From assembly GCA_938012815.1 (NCBI GenBank), contig CALLVV010000059.1, positions 16,746 through 80,745 on the forward strand: DNA of 64,000 bases, written 5' to 3'. Every line of letters begins with the position of its first letter. The stretch's first letter is position 1. The position numbers and the translations under genes were made by a program. Source of the stretch: an uncultured Propionibacteriaceae bacterium (GTDB lineage Bacteria > Actinomycetota > Actinomycetes > Propionibacteriales > Propionibacteriaceae). This document shows, piece after piece, positions 50,317 through 59,983 of this stretch. The notes below the pieces were generated by a model. The model saw only the letters and a list, made by a program, of their open reading frames with translations, made no database searches and was not told the DNA's origin.

Positions 50317-52536
50317 ATGAAGAAACACGTCAGACCATGGCTGACTCTGGGCGCCGCATTCCTATTGCTGCTCTCTAATGCAACACTCGCCCACTCGGAG
50401 GATCAGAATCCCAAGACTCTTTCGATCGTCCACCTCGGCGACTCTTACTCCGCCGGAAACGGTGCGGGAAATTACCACGGCCCGGCCGACTGCCGGCGCA
50501 GCGGCCGGAACTGGGGTGCCCTCTTCGCCTCCTGGGCGAACTCGCAGGACATCGCCGCCAGTTATCAGAACCGGGCATGCTCGGGAGGAACCGTGGGGGA
50601 CCTGTTCTCGTCTCGCACCCTTCCCAAGCAGTCCCCCAGAGGGGTGAGCGCTAGCTCTGCGGAGGAGGCCAAGGCCAAACTCAACTCCTCCGATGCCTGC
50701 TCCACCCGAGCTGTCGGCGACGATTTCCTCTCGGTCGAATATCACCTCAAGGAGAACAACGGGTGGCCCTGGGCCAAGAACTACACCTACGAGTGCCAGA
50801 TAACCATCCGTGCGCAGGCGGACTTCGTAGGTCCCCAGACCGATCTCGTGCTGCTGACCATGGGCGGGAACGACCTCGGGTTCTCCCACCTGGTGGCCGA
50901 TTGCTTCGGACCCAAGATCCCATTCATCCAGGAAGGTGCGCACGCCGTGAAGTGCCGCGACGACATCGCCTCCGCCAGGAATGGGCTCCCTGACACGGTG
51001 AAACGCCTCAGGGACGCGATATCCCGGCTGATCACCAACCGAATGACCGGAAGCACGACCTCCAAGGTCGTTCTGCTGAGCTACCCGCTTCTCTCGACGA
51101 ACCGGTCCTACGTGTTGAACAACGACGGCGTCCGGTTCGACGCATCCCGTGGCATCAGGGAGCTCGGGGAATTCGCGGTCACGGAACAGAAGCGCGTCAT
51201 CGGCGAACTCGAGGCCATTTTCCCCGGCCGCGTGGAGTTCGTCGAGGACACCCCGGCGGCATTCGCCGGCCACGAGCCCGATCCCCGCGTTTTCGCGAGG
51301 AATGATTACCGCTGGATCAACGAATTCCTGGAAACCCAGGGGGACTACACCCCCAGTGGCAAGGTCGAAGGGCCGTTCTCATCAACCTTCTCTGACTGGT
51401 ACCACCCGAACCTCATCGGACAGCGTGAAATGTCCAAGCTGGCACAGACCTCCTCCGGCAGCTCCGCCGCGCAGGAAATCGGCGAGGGCCGAGGAGACAT
51501 GGACACGACCTTCGTCATCGACGCCGACAGCCCCCTGACCACCCGGATCGATCAGATCAGGGCGGCCATTGCGGCCGCCACCGACAGGGTCTCCGCCCGA
51601 ACCCGTTCCGCCCGGTTCGCGCTCGCGGTGACGGATGCAGGCGGTGGACAGCGGGTGATTCAACCCTTCACCGCGGACACCGCGGCCTTCCTGGACGCAG
51701 CGGCGAAACTGGATCCCGTCCGGGCCGCGACGGAGCCGTCCGGAGAACCCACGGCTTCGCTGGATTGGCGCTCCGGGGTACGCCACACCACGCTCGTGAT
51801 CGGCGGCGAGGACTCCGCGGAAAGTTCCAAGGACTTCGTTCCCCGGATCGACGCGGGCCCCACGGCCCAGGTGCTGACCATCGGCACCGACCCGGCCACG
51901 CCACGGCAGGTGTCCGGGAACCGGGAAGCCGAGACCAGCGCCCTCACAGTGAAGGACGCCGCCGAGCTGGAGAACGCGGCGGCAGCGGCACTCGACACCC
52001 TGCTGGACGCCCCCGTCGCCACGATTCAGGGACCATACACGGCAAAGACCGGTGAAGATGTGGAACTGGACGCCCGGGGCAGCCATGCGTTCGGCGCTCA
52101 GGTGACCCGTTACGAGTGGGACTTCGACGGGGACGGAAACTACGACGAGACGACCACCACCGGATCAACGACCCACACCTATCCGGATCCGGTGGACAAC
52201 GGTTTCGTGAAAGTCCGGGTTACCGACGGCAACGGTCGCCAGTCCACCGCGTCGGCGAGGCTGGACATCACCAAGGACGGCGACACCGTTCCGGATGAGT
52301 TCGACAACTGCCCGACGGTGTCCAACCCGCAGCAGGAGGATCTCGACCACAACGGCGTCGGGGATGCCTGTCAGGATCCCGACACGTGGAACGCCTCCGC
52401 CCCGCAGGGCGCGGAAGACCCGCAGGGCGCGGAAGAATCGACGCCCCCCGAATCCCCGGATCCCACACAGGAATCGCCCACGCCGGCGAAACCCGCAACC
52501 CCGCTGCGTCCCGGTCTGCCCCGGACCGACTCCTGA
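50317..52536 (+). CDS. secreted SGNH hydrolase with VWA-like, PKD and TSP3-like regions
   Basis: 739 residues. Signal peptide MKKHVRPWLTLGAAFLLLLS with cleavage near AHSE. The SGNH catalytic domain (about 35-385) has block I HLGDSYSAGNG, block III MGGND and block V DWYHPN, with six or more cysteines, like actinobacterial SEST-type esterases. Next comes a degenerate von Willebrand A-like region (about 394-565, FVIDADSPLTTRIDQI), a PKD domain (about 566-650, YEWDFDGDGNYDE), and a calcium-binding TSP3-like repeat (DGDTVPDEFDNCPTVSNPQQ). The Pro-rich tail ends LPRTDS, a decayed sortase-like motif with no membrane helix. Tandem paralog follows. Confidence 0.88.
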   Translation: MKKHVRPWLTLGAAFLLLLSNATLAHSEDQNPKTLSIVHLGDSYSAGNGAGNYHGPADCRRSGRNWGALFASWANSQDIAASYQNRACSGGTVGDLFSSRTLPKQSPRGVSASSAEEAKAKLNSSDACSTRAVGDDFLSVEYHLKENNGWPWAKNYTYECQITIRAQADFVGPQTDLVLLTMGGNDLGFSHLVADCFGPKIPFIQEGAHAVKCRDDIASARNGLPDTVKRLRDAISRLITNRMTGSTTSKVVLLSYPLLSTNRSYVLNNDGVRFDASRGIRELGEFAVTEQKRVIGELEAIFPGRVEFVEDTPAAFAGHEPDPRVFARNDYRWINEFLETQGDYTPSGKVEGPFSSTFSDWYHPNLIGQREMSKLAQTSSGSSAAQEIGEGRGDMDTTFVIDADSPLTTRIDQIRAAIAAATDRVSARTRSARFALAVTDAGGGQRVIQPFTADTAAFLDAAAKLDPVRAATEPSGEPTASLDWRSGVRHTTLVIGGEDSAESSKDFVPRIDAGPTAQVLTIGTDPATPRQVSGNREAETSALTVKDAAELENAAAAALDTLLDAPVATIQGPYTAKTGEDVELDARGSHAFGAQVTRYEWDFDGDGNYDETTTTGSTTHTYPDPVDNGFVKVRVTDGNGRQSTASARLDITKDGDTVPDEFDNCPTVSNPQQEDLDHNGVGDACQDPDTWNASAPQGAEDPQGAEESTPPESPDPTQESPTPAKPATPLRPGLPRTDS

Positions 52537-52552
52537 GGGCTGAAAGCCTGAC

Positions 52553-52591
52553 GCCGTGGCCCCGATTCCCCGCCGGAACCGGGGCCACGGC
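52553..52591 (+). terminator. hairpin after first SGNH gene
   Basis: GCCGTGGCCCCG (52553-52564) pairs perfectly with CGGGGCCACGGC (52580-52591) around a 15-base loop, 16 bases past the stop. There is no T tract. Confidence 0.7.
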
Positions 52592-52840
52592 CGCTCCGGT
52601 TCCCGGTACCGGATCCCGTGCTAACCTTTCCGATGCCAGCTGGCCGTCCGGAAGAACATCGCTTGACGCCCTTCCCGGCCAGGACGCCCCGAGTAGGGCG
52701 GGATAACGGCCCGGCGCCCGCGCTCCCACCTGAGGAGGTGTCAAGGAGATGCCTTGGCCCGAGGCGTGGTCAATCGTTTCTTCTACGGTCGCGAATCATC
52801 AGATCACGCTGACGCCACCCCTCGAACGGAAGGGCAAGGA
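52592..52840. other. gap between the two SGNH genes
   Basis: No convincing gene. A good ribosome-like AGGAG precedes an ATG at 52749 that opens 39 codons out of frame with the SGNH gene and overlaps its start; codon use and lack of motif argue against it, though a leader peptide cannot be excluded. The promoter of the second SGNH gene is expected here. Confidence 0.45.
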
Positions 52841-54526
52841 ATGCGAGGCCTACTCAGGAAATGGCTGATCCCGGGCATTGCCTTTCTCGTGCTGCTCCCG
52901 CCGGTGCCCGCCCACCCGGACACGAGGGAACCCAGGAGCCTGTCCATCGTCCACCTCGGGGATTCCTACTCGGCGGGCAACGGCATCGGAAACCATCACG
53001 GCCCCGCCCCCTGTCTGCGCAGCAGCCACAACTGGGGTTCCCTCTTCGCGTCCTGGGCGAACTCCCGGGGTGTGGCCACCAGCTACCAGAACCGCGCCTG
53101 CTCCGGCGGGAACCTCGATGATCTGTTCTCACCGCGGGTACTTCCCAAACAGTCCCCCAAGGAGGTGACCGCCGATTCCATCGAGGAGGCCCGGGCCAGA
53201 CTGGACGAGACCGACGCCTGCTCCGCCCGGGCAGCCGGCGACGACCTCCTGTCCGTCGACTATCACCTGCGGGAAAGCGACGGCCTGTCGCTGTGGGCGA
53301 GGAAATACACCTACGAGTGCCAGCTGACCATCCGCGCCCAGACCGATTTCGTGGGGCCCCAGACGGATCTGGTGTTGCTGACCGCGGGGGGAAACGAGCT
53401 GGGATTCACCGACATCATCGCGAACTGTTTCGGACCGCGGATCCCCGGCACACTGGCGGGGGCGAACGGGACAAGGTGCCACGAAGGTGTTGCGGCTACC
53501 ACGGCCGGGCTCCCCGAGATGCTGGACCGGCTCAAGTCGCAGATCTCCCGGCTGATCGCGGAACGGATGACCGGAAACCCCACATCGCAGGTGATCCTGC
53601 TGGCCTATCCCCTACTGTCCCTGGACCGCCCCTATCCCCTGCCCGACGGCGCGGTGTCCTTTGACGCCGCCCGTGGGGTGAGGGAACTGGGATGGGCCGC
53701 GATCAGGGAGCAGCAGCGGATCATCAGCGAACTGGAGAGCAGCTTCCCAGGCCGAGTGAAGTTCGTCGGGGAGATCGCGGAGGCGTTCGACGGGCACGAA
53801 CCTGATCCGCGCGTGTTCACCAGGAACAAACACCGCTGGATCAACGAGTTCCTGGAATCCTCGGGTGACCACGGGCAGAACGGGGGAATCAGCGGCCCCC
53901 GGTCCGGTTCCAGCACCGACTGGTACCACCCAAACCTGGCAGGGCATCGCCAGATCGCCAAACTCTTGCAGGATCCGTCGAACCTGACCAGTGCACGTTC
54001 CACCACGGAAATGCCCGACTCCCCCACCGCGACGCTGCAGGGCCCGTACGTGGGAAAGATCGGTGAGAACCTGATGCTGGACGCCCGCGCCAGCCTCTCC
54101 TCGCGAGGACGGATCACCCGGTTCGAGTGGGACTTCGACGGCGACGGCACCTTTGACGCAACCACCGGCGACGGACGCGTCCTGCACAACTACCCACAGC
54201 AGATCAGCGGATACGTCCGGGTCCGGGTCACGGACGACTCGGGTGCCCAGGCAACGGCATCCGCGCTGCTGGACATCACCCAGGACGGCGACACCATCCC
54301 CGACGAGTTCGACAACTGCCCCGAGCACCCCAACCCATTGCAGGACGACCTCGACGGCAACGGCGTCGGGGACTCCTGCCAGGACCCCACGGCCTGGGGA
54401 ATCATCGCACCCCTGGGCAGCGACGAACAAGCGGTGACGCCCCCTGCCGAGGAGCTGCCCGCCCCGTCCCTGCCCCGCCCACCGGTGCTCCCTGCCTCAC
54501 CCGGCCTGCCCAAGACCGGACAGTAG
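52841..54526 (+). CDS. secreted SGNH hydrolase with PKD and TSP3-like regions (paralog)
   Basis: 561 residues from ATG 52841 (CAAGGA just before); the in-frame ATG at 52754 would bury the signal peptide. Signal MRGLLRKWLIPGIAFLVLLP. SGNH blocks HLGDSYSAGNG, AGGNE (Asp of block III changed to Glu) and DWYHPN. A PKD domain (about 394-475) and TSP3-like repeat (DGDTIPDEFDNCPEHPNPLQ) follow; the VWA-like insert of the first copy is missing. It ends ASPGLPKTGQ: an LPxTG motif one residue from the end without helix or basic tail, so standard sortase anchoring is not possible. Likely an extracellular esterase or lipase. Confidence 0.88.
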   Translation: MRGLLRKWLIPGIAFLVLLPPVPAHPDTREPRSLSIVHLGDSYSAGNGIGNHHGPAPCLRSSHNWGSLFASWANSRGVATSYQNRACSGGNLDDLFSPRVLPKQSPKEVTADSIEEARARLDETDACSARAAGDDLLSVDYHLRESDGLSLWARKYTYECQLTIRAQTDFVGPQTDLVLLTAGGNELGFTDIIANCFGPRIPGTLAGANGTRCHEGVAATTAGLPEMLDRLKSQISRLIAERMTGNPTSQVILLAYPLLSLDRPYPLPDGAVSFDAARGVRELGWAAIREQQRIISELESSFPGRVKFVGEIAEAFDGHEPDPRVFTRNKHRWINEFLESSGDHGQNGGISGPRSGSSTDWYHPNLAGHRQIAKLLQDPSNLTSARSTTEMPDSPTATLQGPYVGKIGENLMLDARASLSSRGRITRFEWDFDGDGTFDATTGDGRVLHNYPQQISGYVRVRVTDDSGAQATASALLDITQDGDTIPDEFDNCPEHPNPLQDDLDGNGVGDSCQDPTAWGIIAPLGSDEQAVTPPAEELPAPSLPRPPVLPASPGLPKTGQ

Positions 54527-54535
54527 AAGAAGAAA

Positions 54536-54574
54536 CGCCGGGGCCCAGTCCCCGAAGGGAACCGGGCCCCGGCG
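54536..54574. terminator. bidirectional hairpin between SGNH gene and rplI
   Basis: CGCCGGGGCCC (54536-54546) pairs with GGGCCCCGGCG (54564-54574) between convergent genes; GTTTCG follows on the plus side. Confidence 0.75.
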
Positions 54575-54587
54575 GTTTCGCCCCGCC

Positions 54588-55034
54588 TCAGGCGGGAATC
54601 ACCTCGAAGCCGACCCGCGCGGTGACCGCGGGGTGCAGCTTGACGGATGCGACGTGGTTGCCGACGGTCTTGACCGGTTTGGCAAACGACACCGACCGCT
54701 TGTCGATGGCGGGACCACCGGCCTTCTTCACGGCCAGGGCCAGGTTGGCGGCGGTGACGGCACCGAACAGCGAACCCGACTCGGCGGCGCGGGCCGGAAC
54801 TTTGATGGTGAGTTCCTCGATCTGGGTGCGGAGCTCCTGCGCGTGCTCGACGCCACGGACCTCACGGGCGTCGCGGGCGCGTTTGATGCCCTCGATCTGC
54901 TTCTCGGCGCCACGGGACCAGACGATGGCCTTGCCCTGCGGGACGAGGTAGTTGCGGCCGTAGCCGTTGCGGACCTCGACGACGTCTCCGGCGATGCCGA
55001 GCTTGTCGACGGTGCTGGTCAGAATGAGTTTCAT
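54588..55034 (-). CDS. rplI: 50S ribosomal protein L9
   Basis: 148 residues, MKLILTSTVDKLGIAGDVVE with the GYGRNYLVPQGKA signature, long connecting helix and C-terminal domain. Last gene of rpsF-ssb-rpsR-rplI. Confidence 0.98.
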   Translation of the reverse strand: MKLILTSTVDKLGIAGDVVEVRNGYGRNYLVPQGKAIVWSRGAEKQIEGIKRARDAREVRGVEHAQELRTQIEELTIKVPARAAESGSLFGAVTAANLALAVKKAGGPAIDKRSVSFAKPVKTVGNHVASVKLHPAVTARVGFEVIPA

Positions 55035-55049
55035 CTGTTCTTCCTCCGA

Positions 55050-55289
55050 TCAGCGGGCGGTCGAAGCGTAGGGCAGCAGGGCCACCTCACGCGCGTTCTT
55101 GACGGCGAGCGCGATCTTGCGCTGGTCCTGGACGGACAGCCCGGTCACGCGGCGGGCGCGGATCTTGCCGCGTTCCGAGATGAACCTCTTCAACGTCGCG
55201 ATGTCCTTGTAGTCGATGTTGGCCACGCGAGTGGTCTTCACCGGGATGATCTTCTTCTTGTTCACAGACTTGCGCTGTGGACCGGCCAT
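55050..55289 (-). CDS. rpsR: 30S ribosomal protein S18
   Basis: 79 residues, [20 protein letters not shown], with the conserved [19 protein letters not shown]. No cysteines in the N-terminal part, so it is the zinc-independent form. Standard position between ssb and rplI. Confidence 0.98.
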   Translation of the reverse strand: MAGPQRKSVNKKKIIPVKTTRVANIDYKDIATLKRFISERGKIRARRVTGLSVQDQRKIALAVKNAREVALLPYASTAR

Positions 55290-55390
55290 TGTGGTGCTCT
55301 CCTAGTCTTGTGGGCCTTTCCGGCCCAGTGGGAAGCCCGTCGTGAGACGGAATGTGCCAGCCGACCCGGCGGGTCGGTTGTGCGGGTGGA

Positions 55391-55984
55391 TCAGAACGGG
55401 GGCTCCTCCGCGGCAGACTGGTTCCACGGGTCGTTGCCGCCCCGGTTCCCGCCGCCGTAGCCTCCGCCGCTGCTGCCCCACGGGTCGCCGCCCTGGCCCT
55501 GCTGGGGCTGGTTGCCGTAGCCACCCTGCCCTTGGTTGCCATAGCCACCCTGGTTGCCGTAGTTCTGTCCGCCACCCTGGTTCTGATTGCCCTGCCAGTT
55601 CCCGCCGCCCTGGCCCCCACCGCTGGTGCGGGTGACCTGCGCGGTGGCGTACCGCAGGGAAGGACCGACCTCGTCGACATCAACCTCGAACACCGTGCGG
55701 CGATCGCCCTGCTGGGTCTCGTAGCTGCGGGACTTCAGCCTGCCCTGTACGATGACGCGCATTCCCTTGGTGAGGGACTCGGCGACGTGTTCGGCGTACT
55801 GGCGCCACACGGCACAGTTGATGAACATGGCCTCGCCGTCGCGCCATTCGCCCGTCTGTCGGTCGAAGGTGCGGGGCGTCGAGGCGACGGTGAAATTGGC
55901 CACCGCGGCACCGCTGGGGGTGAAGCGGAGGTCCGGGTCTCCGGTGAGATTGCCCACCAGCGTGATCTGGGTTTCGCCTGCCAT
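55391..55984 (-). CDS. ssb: single-stranded DNA-binding protein
   Basis: 197 residues. OB fold at 1-110 ([20 protein letters not shown]), then a Gly/Gln/Asn-rich tail with GGYGNQG-type repeats, ending in the acidic tip EEPPF that docks replication and repair partners. Lies between rpsF and rpsR as usual. Confidence 0.98.
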   Translation of the reverse strand: MAGETQITLVGNLTGDPDLRFTPSGAAVANFTVASTPRTFDRQTGEWRDGEAMFINCAVWRQYAEHVAESLTKGMRVIVQGRLKSRSYETQQGDRRTVFEVDVDEVGPSLRYATAQVTRTSGGGQGGGNWQGNQNQGGGQNYGNQGGYGNQGQGGYGNQPQQGQGGDPWGSSGGGYGGGNRGGNDPWNQSAAEEPPF

Positions 55985-56081
55985 GTTTTCCTCCGGGATC
56001 GGACTTGTCTTTCGTCAACACTATGGCCGTTTCCCCCGACAGAAATCCTCAGGCCGGGGATCCGGCGTCAGTGTTGAAAGC

Positions 56082-56369
56082 TCACTTCTCGAGGCGGAGC
56101 ACCTTGGTGCGGACGATCCGCTCGTCGATGCTCATCAGGCGGTCCATCTCCTGGACCAGCGCCGGGTCGCAGGTGACCTGCAGGACGGTGTAGCTCGCCT
56201 CGGACTTCTTGTTGATGTCGTAGGCCAGACGCCTGCGACCCCAGTGGTCGACGTTGTCAACCGTGCCACCACCGGCGGTGATGGCCTCAAGGTGCTTCTC
56301 GATCAGGCCCGGAACCTGGCGCTCGTCAATGTCGGAATCGACGAGGACCATGATCTCGTACTTGCGCAT
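56082..56369 (-). CDS. rpsF: 30S ribosomal protein S6
   Basis: 95 residues, MRKYEIMVLVDSDIDERQVP, with WGRRRLAYDINKKSEASYTV typical of actinobacterial S6. First gene of the operon; AGGAGG precedes the start on the minus strand. Confidence 0.98.
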   Translation of the reverse strand: MRKYEIMVLVDSDIDERQVPGLIEKHLEAITAGGGTVDNVDHWGRRRLAYDINKKSEASYTVLQVTCDPALVQEMDRLMSIDERIVRTKVLRLEK

Positions 56370-56461
56370 GGGTACTGCCCAACCTCCTTCGGACTGGCGG
56401 CCACGGGTCGTTCCCGCGGCAGGAGGGCATGACCGACCGGGTGGTCAGCCGGGAGCCGAGT

Positions 56462-57214
56462 TTACCCGAGCGGCCCCGTCGCGGGAAAACCCGGCAGGTC
56501 CGGGTGCCCGGACGATTCGATCGCCTCCCAGAAGAGGTCCGCCCAGACCCGGTATCCGGTGTCGTTGGGGTGGAACCAGTCCGCCGCGGTGTTGATGTGG
56601 TAGCGCAGCGGCCCCAGACCCCGGGTGGTCTCGTGGACGTGGACCCGGTGATGGCCGTGGAGTGTGATGAGGTCGGCCACCGCGTCGTTGAACCTCTCAG
56701 CCCGCCGGGACAGCACAGGCAGCGTGAACCAGGGAACGTCCGCGACAAAGCTGCCCGGGGGCAGCTGGGTGAGGATGTCGGCGAAGTGTTTCTCGAAGGA
56801 TTCGAGGGTGTTTCCCGGCAGCACCACGTCGTTGCCGCCGATGTCCAGGGTGAGGATGTCGGGCGCCCGGTCGAGTTCCGCCAGCCGGGGCAGCTGGTAG
56901 CGGACGACATCGCGGCTGGTGGCCATCGACACCGACAGGTTCGTCACCACGACCTTCCGTCGGCTCACCTGTGAGATCCGCTCCGCAAGCAGCGCTACGT
57001 AGCTGGTCTCCACCCGGCTCGCCCCCACGCCCTGGGCCGCGGAATCCCCGAGCGCGACGTAGTGGATCGCGTCCTCAGGGACGTCGGTGGCCACCCGGCG
57101 CCAGTGTTCGGCGTAGTCGACTGCGTGACGGTTGATCGTTGCGCGCCCCATGACATAGGCCGCGCCCAGCGCTATTCCCGCCGCCGCGAGGGCGGCACCC
57201 ACCCAGCGCTTCAT
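56462..57214 (-). CDS. SGNH/GDSL hydrolase, membrane-anchored or secreted
   Basis: 250 residues. An N-terminal hydrophobic segment (VGAALAAAGIALGAAYVMG) acts as signal or anchor. Block I ALGDSAAQGVGA, block III IGGNDVVLP, block V DWFHPNDTGY. This is a single-domain esterase of the lysophospholipase/GDSL type, much simpler than the two at 50-54 kb. Its start overlaps the rhodanese stop by 4 bases, so the two are coupled. Confidence 0.9.
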   Translation of the reverse strand: MKRWVGAALAAAGIALGAAYVMGRATINRHAVDYAEHWRRVATDVPEDAIHYVALGDSAAQGVGASRVETSYVALLAERISQVSRRKVVVTNLSVSMATSRDVVRYQLPRLAELDRAPDILTLDIGGNDVVLPGNTLESFEKHFADILTQLPPGSFVADVPWFTLPVLSRRAERFNDAVADLITLHGHHRVHVHETTRGLGPLRYHINTAADWFHPNDTGYRVWADLFWEAIESSGHPDLPGFPATGPLG

Positions 57215-57585
57215 CGGCGGCGGTAGGGGCCGGGGATGATCGGGTTGCCGTCGCGGCCCCAGGCGATCAGCCCGCCCGCGACCGACTCCGCAAGGATGCC
57301 CTTCTCCCGAAGTTCCGCAGCGGCGATGGAGCTGCGCAACCCGTTGTCGCAGATGACGACGACGGCGGAGTCGAGCTCGGCCAGGGGGTCGCCGCCGTGA
57401 ATGGCGTCGAGGGGATCGTCGTGCAGGTCCTTGGGATCGACCGGCCGGGCGCCGGGTGCATGCCCGGCCTCGTACTCGGCCTGGGAGCGGACGTCTATCA
57501 GAACGGCCCCCTTGCTGAGCGCCAGCACCGCATCCTCGACGCTCAGCCCAGAGGAGCGTTTGCTCAGGAAGTCGAACAGACCCAT
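57211..57585 (-). CDS. rhodanese-like domain protein
   Basis: 124 residues from MGLFDFLSKRSSGLSVEDAV. The active loop is VVVICDNGLRSS with Cys followed by NGLRS, the CxxGxRS pattern of sulfurtransferases, and LIDVRSQAEYEAGHAPGAR is the usual entrance. The longer in-frame start at 57684 adds a low-quality extension. Probably transfers sulfane sulfur; substrate unknown. Confidence 0.92.
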   Translation of the reverse strand: MGLFDFLSKRSSGLSVEDAVLALSKGAVLIDVRSQAEYEAGHAPGARPVDPKDLHDDPLDAIHGGDPLAELDSAVVVICDNGLRSSIAAAELREKGILAESVAGGLIAWGRDGNPIIPGPYRRR

Positions 57586-57798
57586 GCGGTCAATGATTCC
57601 ACGGCTCCCCCGAGCAGTGACCGAGCCATGCCGGTCCTGTTCGGGATGGTCGTGGTAGGAGCGTGGTTCCGCTCCTTCTGGCACGTCCTCGCTCGGGCGA
57701 CACGTCCCCAGCAGGGCGCGATTGTCGGGTTGTCCCCACCCCGGATTGGCCGGGTAGCGGGATGTGGCGCGAGATCACGAATCGGAAGGCTGGAGGCC

Positions 57799-58539
57799 AT
57801 GGACACCACTACCTCGATCTTCGTCCGCGGCCTGACCCGCATTTACGATGTGCCGGGACGCGACGACGCCCGCGTGGTCGCGCTCGACCACGTCGATGCC
57901 GACTTCCCCACAGGCAGTTTCACCGCGATAGTCGGCGCCTCCGGTTCGGGCAAGTCGACGCTGCTGCACTGCATGGCGGGCCTCGACCAGCCCACCAGCG
58001 GCCAGGTATCCATGCTCGGCACCGCCACCTCGGAGCTACAACCTGCCAAACGCGCCGCGTTCCGCGCCGCCAACACCGGGTTCGTGTTCCAGGAATACAA
58101 CCTCATCGCATCACTGACCGCCGCCGAGAACGTGTCCATGCCCTCCAGGCTGGCCGGCAATCCGCTCCCGGGCAGCCAGATCCAGGATGCCCTCGAAGCC
58201 GTCGGCCTCGGGCACCGGGCCAACCTGAAACCCCATCAGCTCTCCGGCGGTGAACGTCAGCGCGTGGCCATCGCCCGTGTGATGGCCAGCCAGCCCAGGA
58301 TCGTCTTCGCCGATGAACCCACCGGCGCCCTCGATCTCGACTCCACCGGCCTGGTTCTCGACTGGCTGCGGGAGCTCGCCTCACGGGGGACGACGGTGGT
58401 CATGGTCACCCATGACGTCGAAGCCGCGGCCCTGGCGGACTCCGTCGCGGTGATGAGCCAGGGCCGGCTCGCGGAATGGTCGACCACTCGCGACGCCCGG
58501 GTGATAGCCGAACTCGTCCACACGGTCCGCGCGCTCTGA
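57799..58539 (+). CDS. ABC transporter ATP-binding protein, MacB type
   Basis: 246 residues from ATG 57799 (TGGAGG just upstream); longer in-frame starts overlap the rhodanese gene. Walker A GASGSGKST, Q loop FVFQEYNLIAS, signature LSGGERQR, Walker B IVFADEPTGALD, H loop VTHD. It pairs with the permease 12 bases downstream. It resembles BceA/MacB-like systems for antimicrobial-peptide resistance, but no two-component system lies alongside. Confidence 0.95.
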   Translation: MDTTTSIFVRGLTRIYDVPGRDDARVVALDHVDADFPTGSFTAIVGASGSGKSTLLHCMAGLDQPTSGQVSMLGTATSELQPAKRAAFRAANTGFVFQEYNLIASLTAAENVSMPSRLAGNPLPGSQIQDALEAVGLGHRANLKPHQLSGGERQRVAIARVMASQPRIVFADEPTGALDLDSTGLVLDWLRELASRGTTVVMVTHDVEAAALADSVAVMSQGRLAEWSTTRDARVIAELVHTVRAL

Positions 58540-58551
58540 GGAGGTGGAAAG

Positions 58552-59967
58552 ATGTCAACCTTGATTTGGAAGGACCTGCGTCATCACGCCAGCGAGTGGC
58601 TGTGGTCGCTGCTGGTGGCCACCGTCGGCGGCACCATCATAGGAGTCGTCATCACCTCGTGGTGGAGCGCCGTGCACTGGTCCCTGGCCCACCCGGATGG
58701 GCCGTACATGCTCGCGAGCAACATACTCGGCAGCAACATGGTGGGATATATAGGAATCTCAACCGCCATCGTCATATCAACGACCCTCGGCCTGACGGTG
58801 ACCGCCCAGCAGCGTTCCCACGCTCTGTGGAAGGTGCTCGGCATACCCGGCCGCCGTATCCGTTCGGTCATCCTGTGGCAGGTCTGTGCCGTCGGTCTGG
58901 TCGGTGGGCTGCTAGGAGGGTTGCTGGCCCTGCCAACGGCCCGTGTGTACCTGTTGACGTGGCGTGAATTCAACCTGTTCCCGGATGACCTGCCCCTGTC
59001 GATGCCGTTGTTCGGGATTCCCGCGACAATACTCGTCACCGCCCTGTTCAGCGTGCTCGGCGGATTGGGGGCTGCGCGCCGGGCAGCGAACGTCCCGGAG
59101 ATGCAGGCGCTGCGGGAGGCGGCATCCCCCAGGACCCGGACGAAACTGTGGCAGTGGATCGCAGCCGGCCTCTTCCTGATTCCCGTGGTACTGATGCCAA
59201 TCCTCATCAACCTTCCCCCCGAGGCCTTGCACAGTGATTACACCCCGGAGATGCCCGATGTGCCGGCCGAGGCGGCGACCCCGAATTTTGAATCCCCAGG
59301 CGACCGTGCCGTCATGGGCGGGGGCATCGGGCTCATGGCCACCCTGGCTGCGTTGTTCATCCCGAACTGGACCGTTCGCCCGCTGCTGATCGGGTGGACG
59401 AGCCTGATTCCCGGCCGCAGCCCGGCCTGGTTCGCCGCCCGCGCCAACGCCCGGCATCGCTCGGCATTCAGCTTGACGACGATCGTGCCCTTCGCCATCG
59501 CCGTCGCCATGACCGGCGTCTTCCACACCGTAGCCAATGCCGGACGGGCTGCCGGTGGCATGCATGGCGGGGTCAACGGTTTCCTGACCATCATGGTCCC
59601 GATCTTCTTCGTCGCCGGCGCCGGGGGCATCGCGAACATCGCGATGGTGGGACGGACCCGCCGCCAGGAGGGAGCCCTGCTCGGGGTGATCGGAGCCAGG
59701 TCGGGCACGATTCTCGGATCCACGGTCCTGGAGGGCGCGATCTACGCCATCACCGGAATCCTTTTCGGGCTGGCTGTGACCCTGCTCAGCGCCACCTCCG
59801 CTGCCCTGATGTCCGGGGGCGGGCTGGAGGTCTTCATCGGCTCCATCCCGGTCACAACACTGCTTCCCGCGATCGGGGCATCGCTCGTGCTGGCCATCAC
59901 CACCACGTGGCTACCCGCCCAGCTCGACCGCCAACCGATGATGGAGAACCTGCGTCAACCGGTCTGA
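58552..59967 (+). CDS. ABC transporter permease, FtsX type
   Basis: 471 residues, about eight membrane helices in the two-core FtsX arrangement. Preceded by GAGGAGG. The cytosolic coupling segment VTAQQRSHALWKVLGIPGRR is typical. Partner of the ATPase upstream; substrate unknown, possibly lipid, peptide or antibiotic. Confidence 0.9.
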   Translation: MSTLIWKDLRHHASEWLWSLLVATVGGTIIGVVITSWWSAVHWSLAHPDGPYMLASNILGSNMVGYIGISTAIVISTTLGLTVTAQQRSHALWKVLGIPGRRIRSVILWQVCAVGLVGGLLGGLLALPTARVYLLTWREFNLFPDDLPLSMPLFGIPATILVTALFSVLGGLGAARRAANVPEMQALREAASPRTRTKLWQWIAAGLFLIPVVLMPILINLPPEALHSDYTPEMPDVPAEAATPNFESPGDRAVMGGGIGLMATLAALFIPNWTVRPLLIGWTSLIPGRSPAWFAARANARHRSAFSLTTIVPFAIAVAMTGVFHTVANAGRAAGGMHGGVNGFLTIMVPIFFVAGAGGIANIAMVGRTRRQEGALLGVIGARSGTILGSTVLEGAIYAITGILFGLAVTLLSATSAALMSGGGLEVFIGSIPVTTLLPAIGASLVLAITTTWLPAQLDRQPMMENLRQPV

Positions 59968-59983
59968 CGCCGGGAGTTCAACG

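Noticed and set aside
52749..52868. 39-codon frame with good ribosome site before second SGNH gene
   Set aside because: Overlaps the SGNH start out of frame, has no motif and ordinary composition; kept only as a note in the gap entry.
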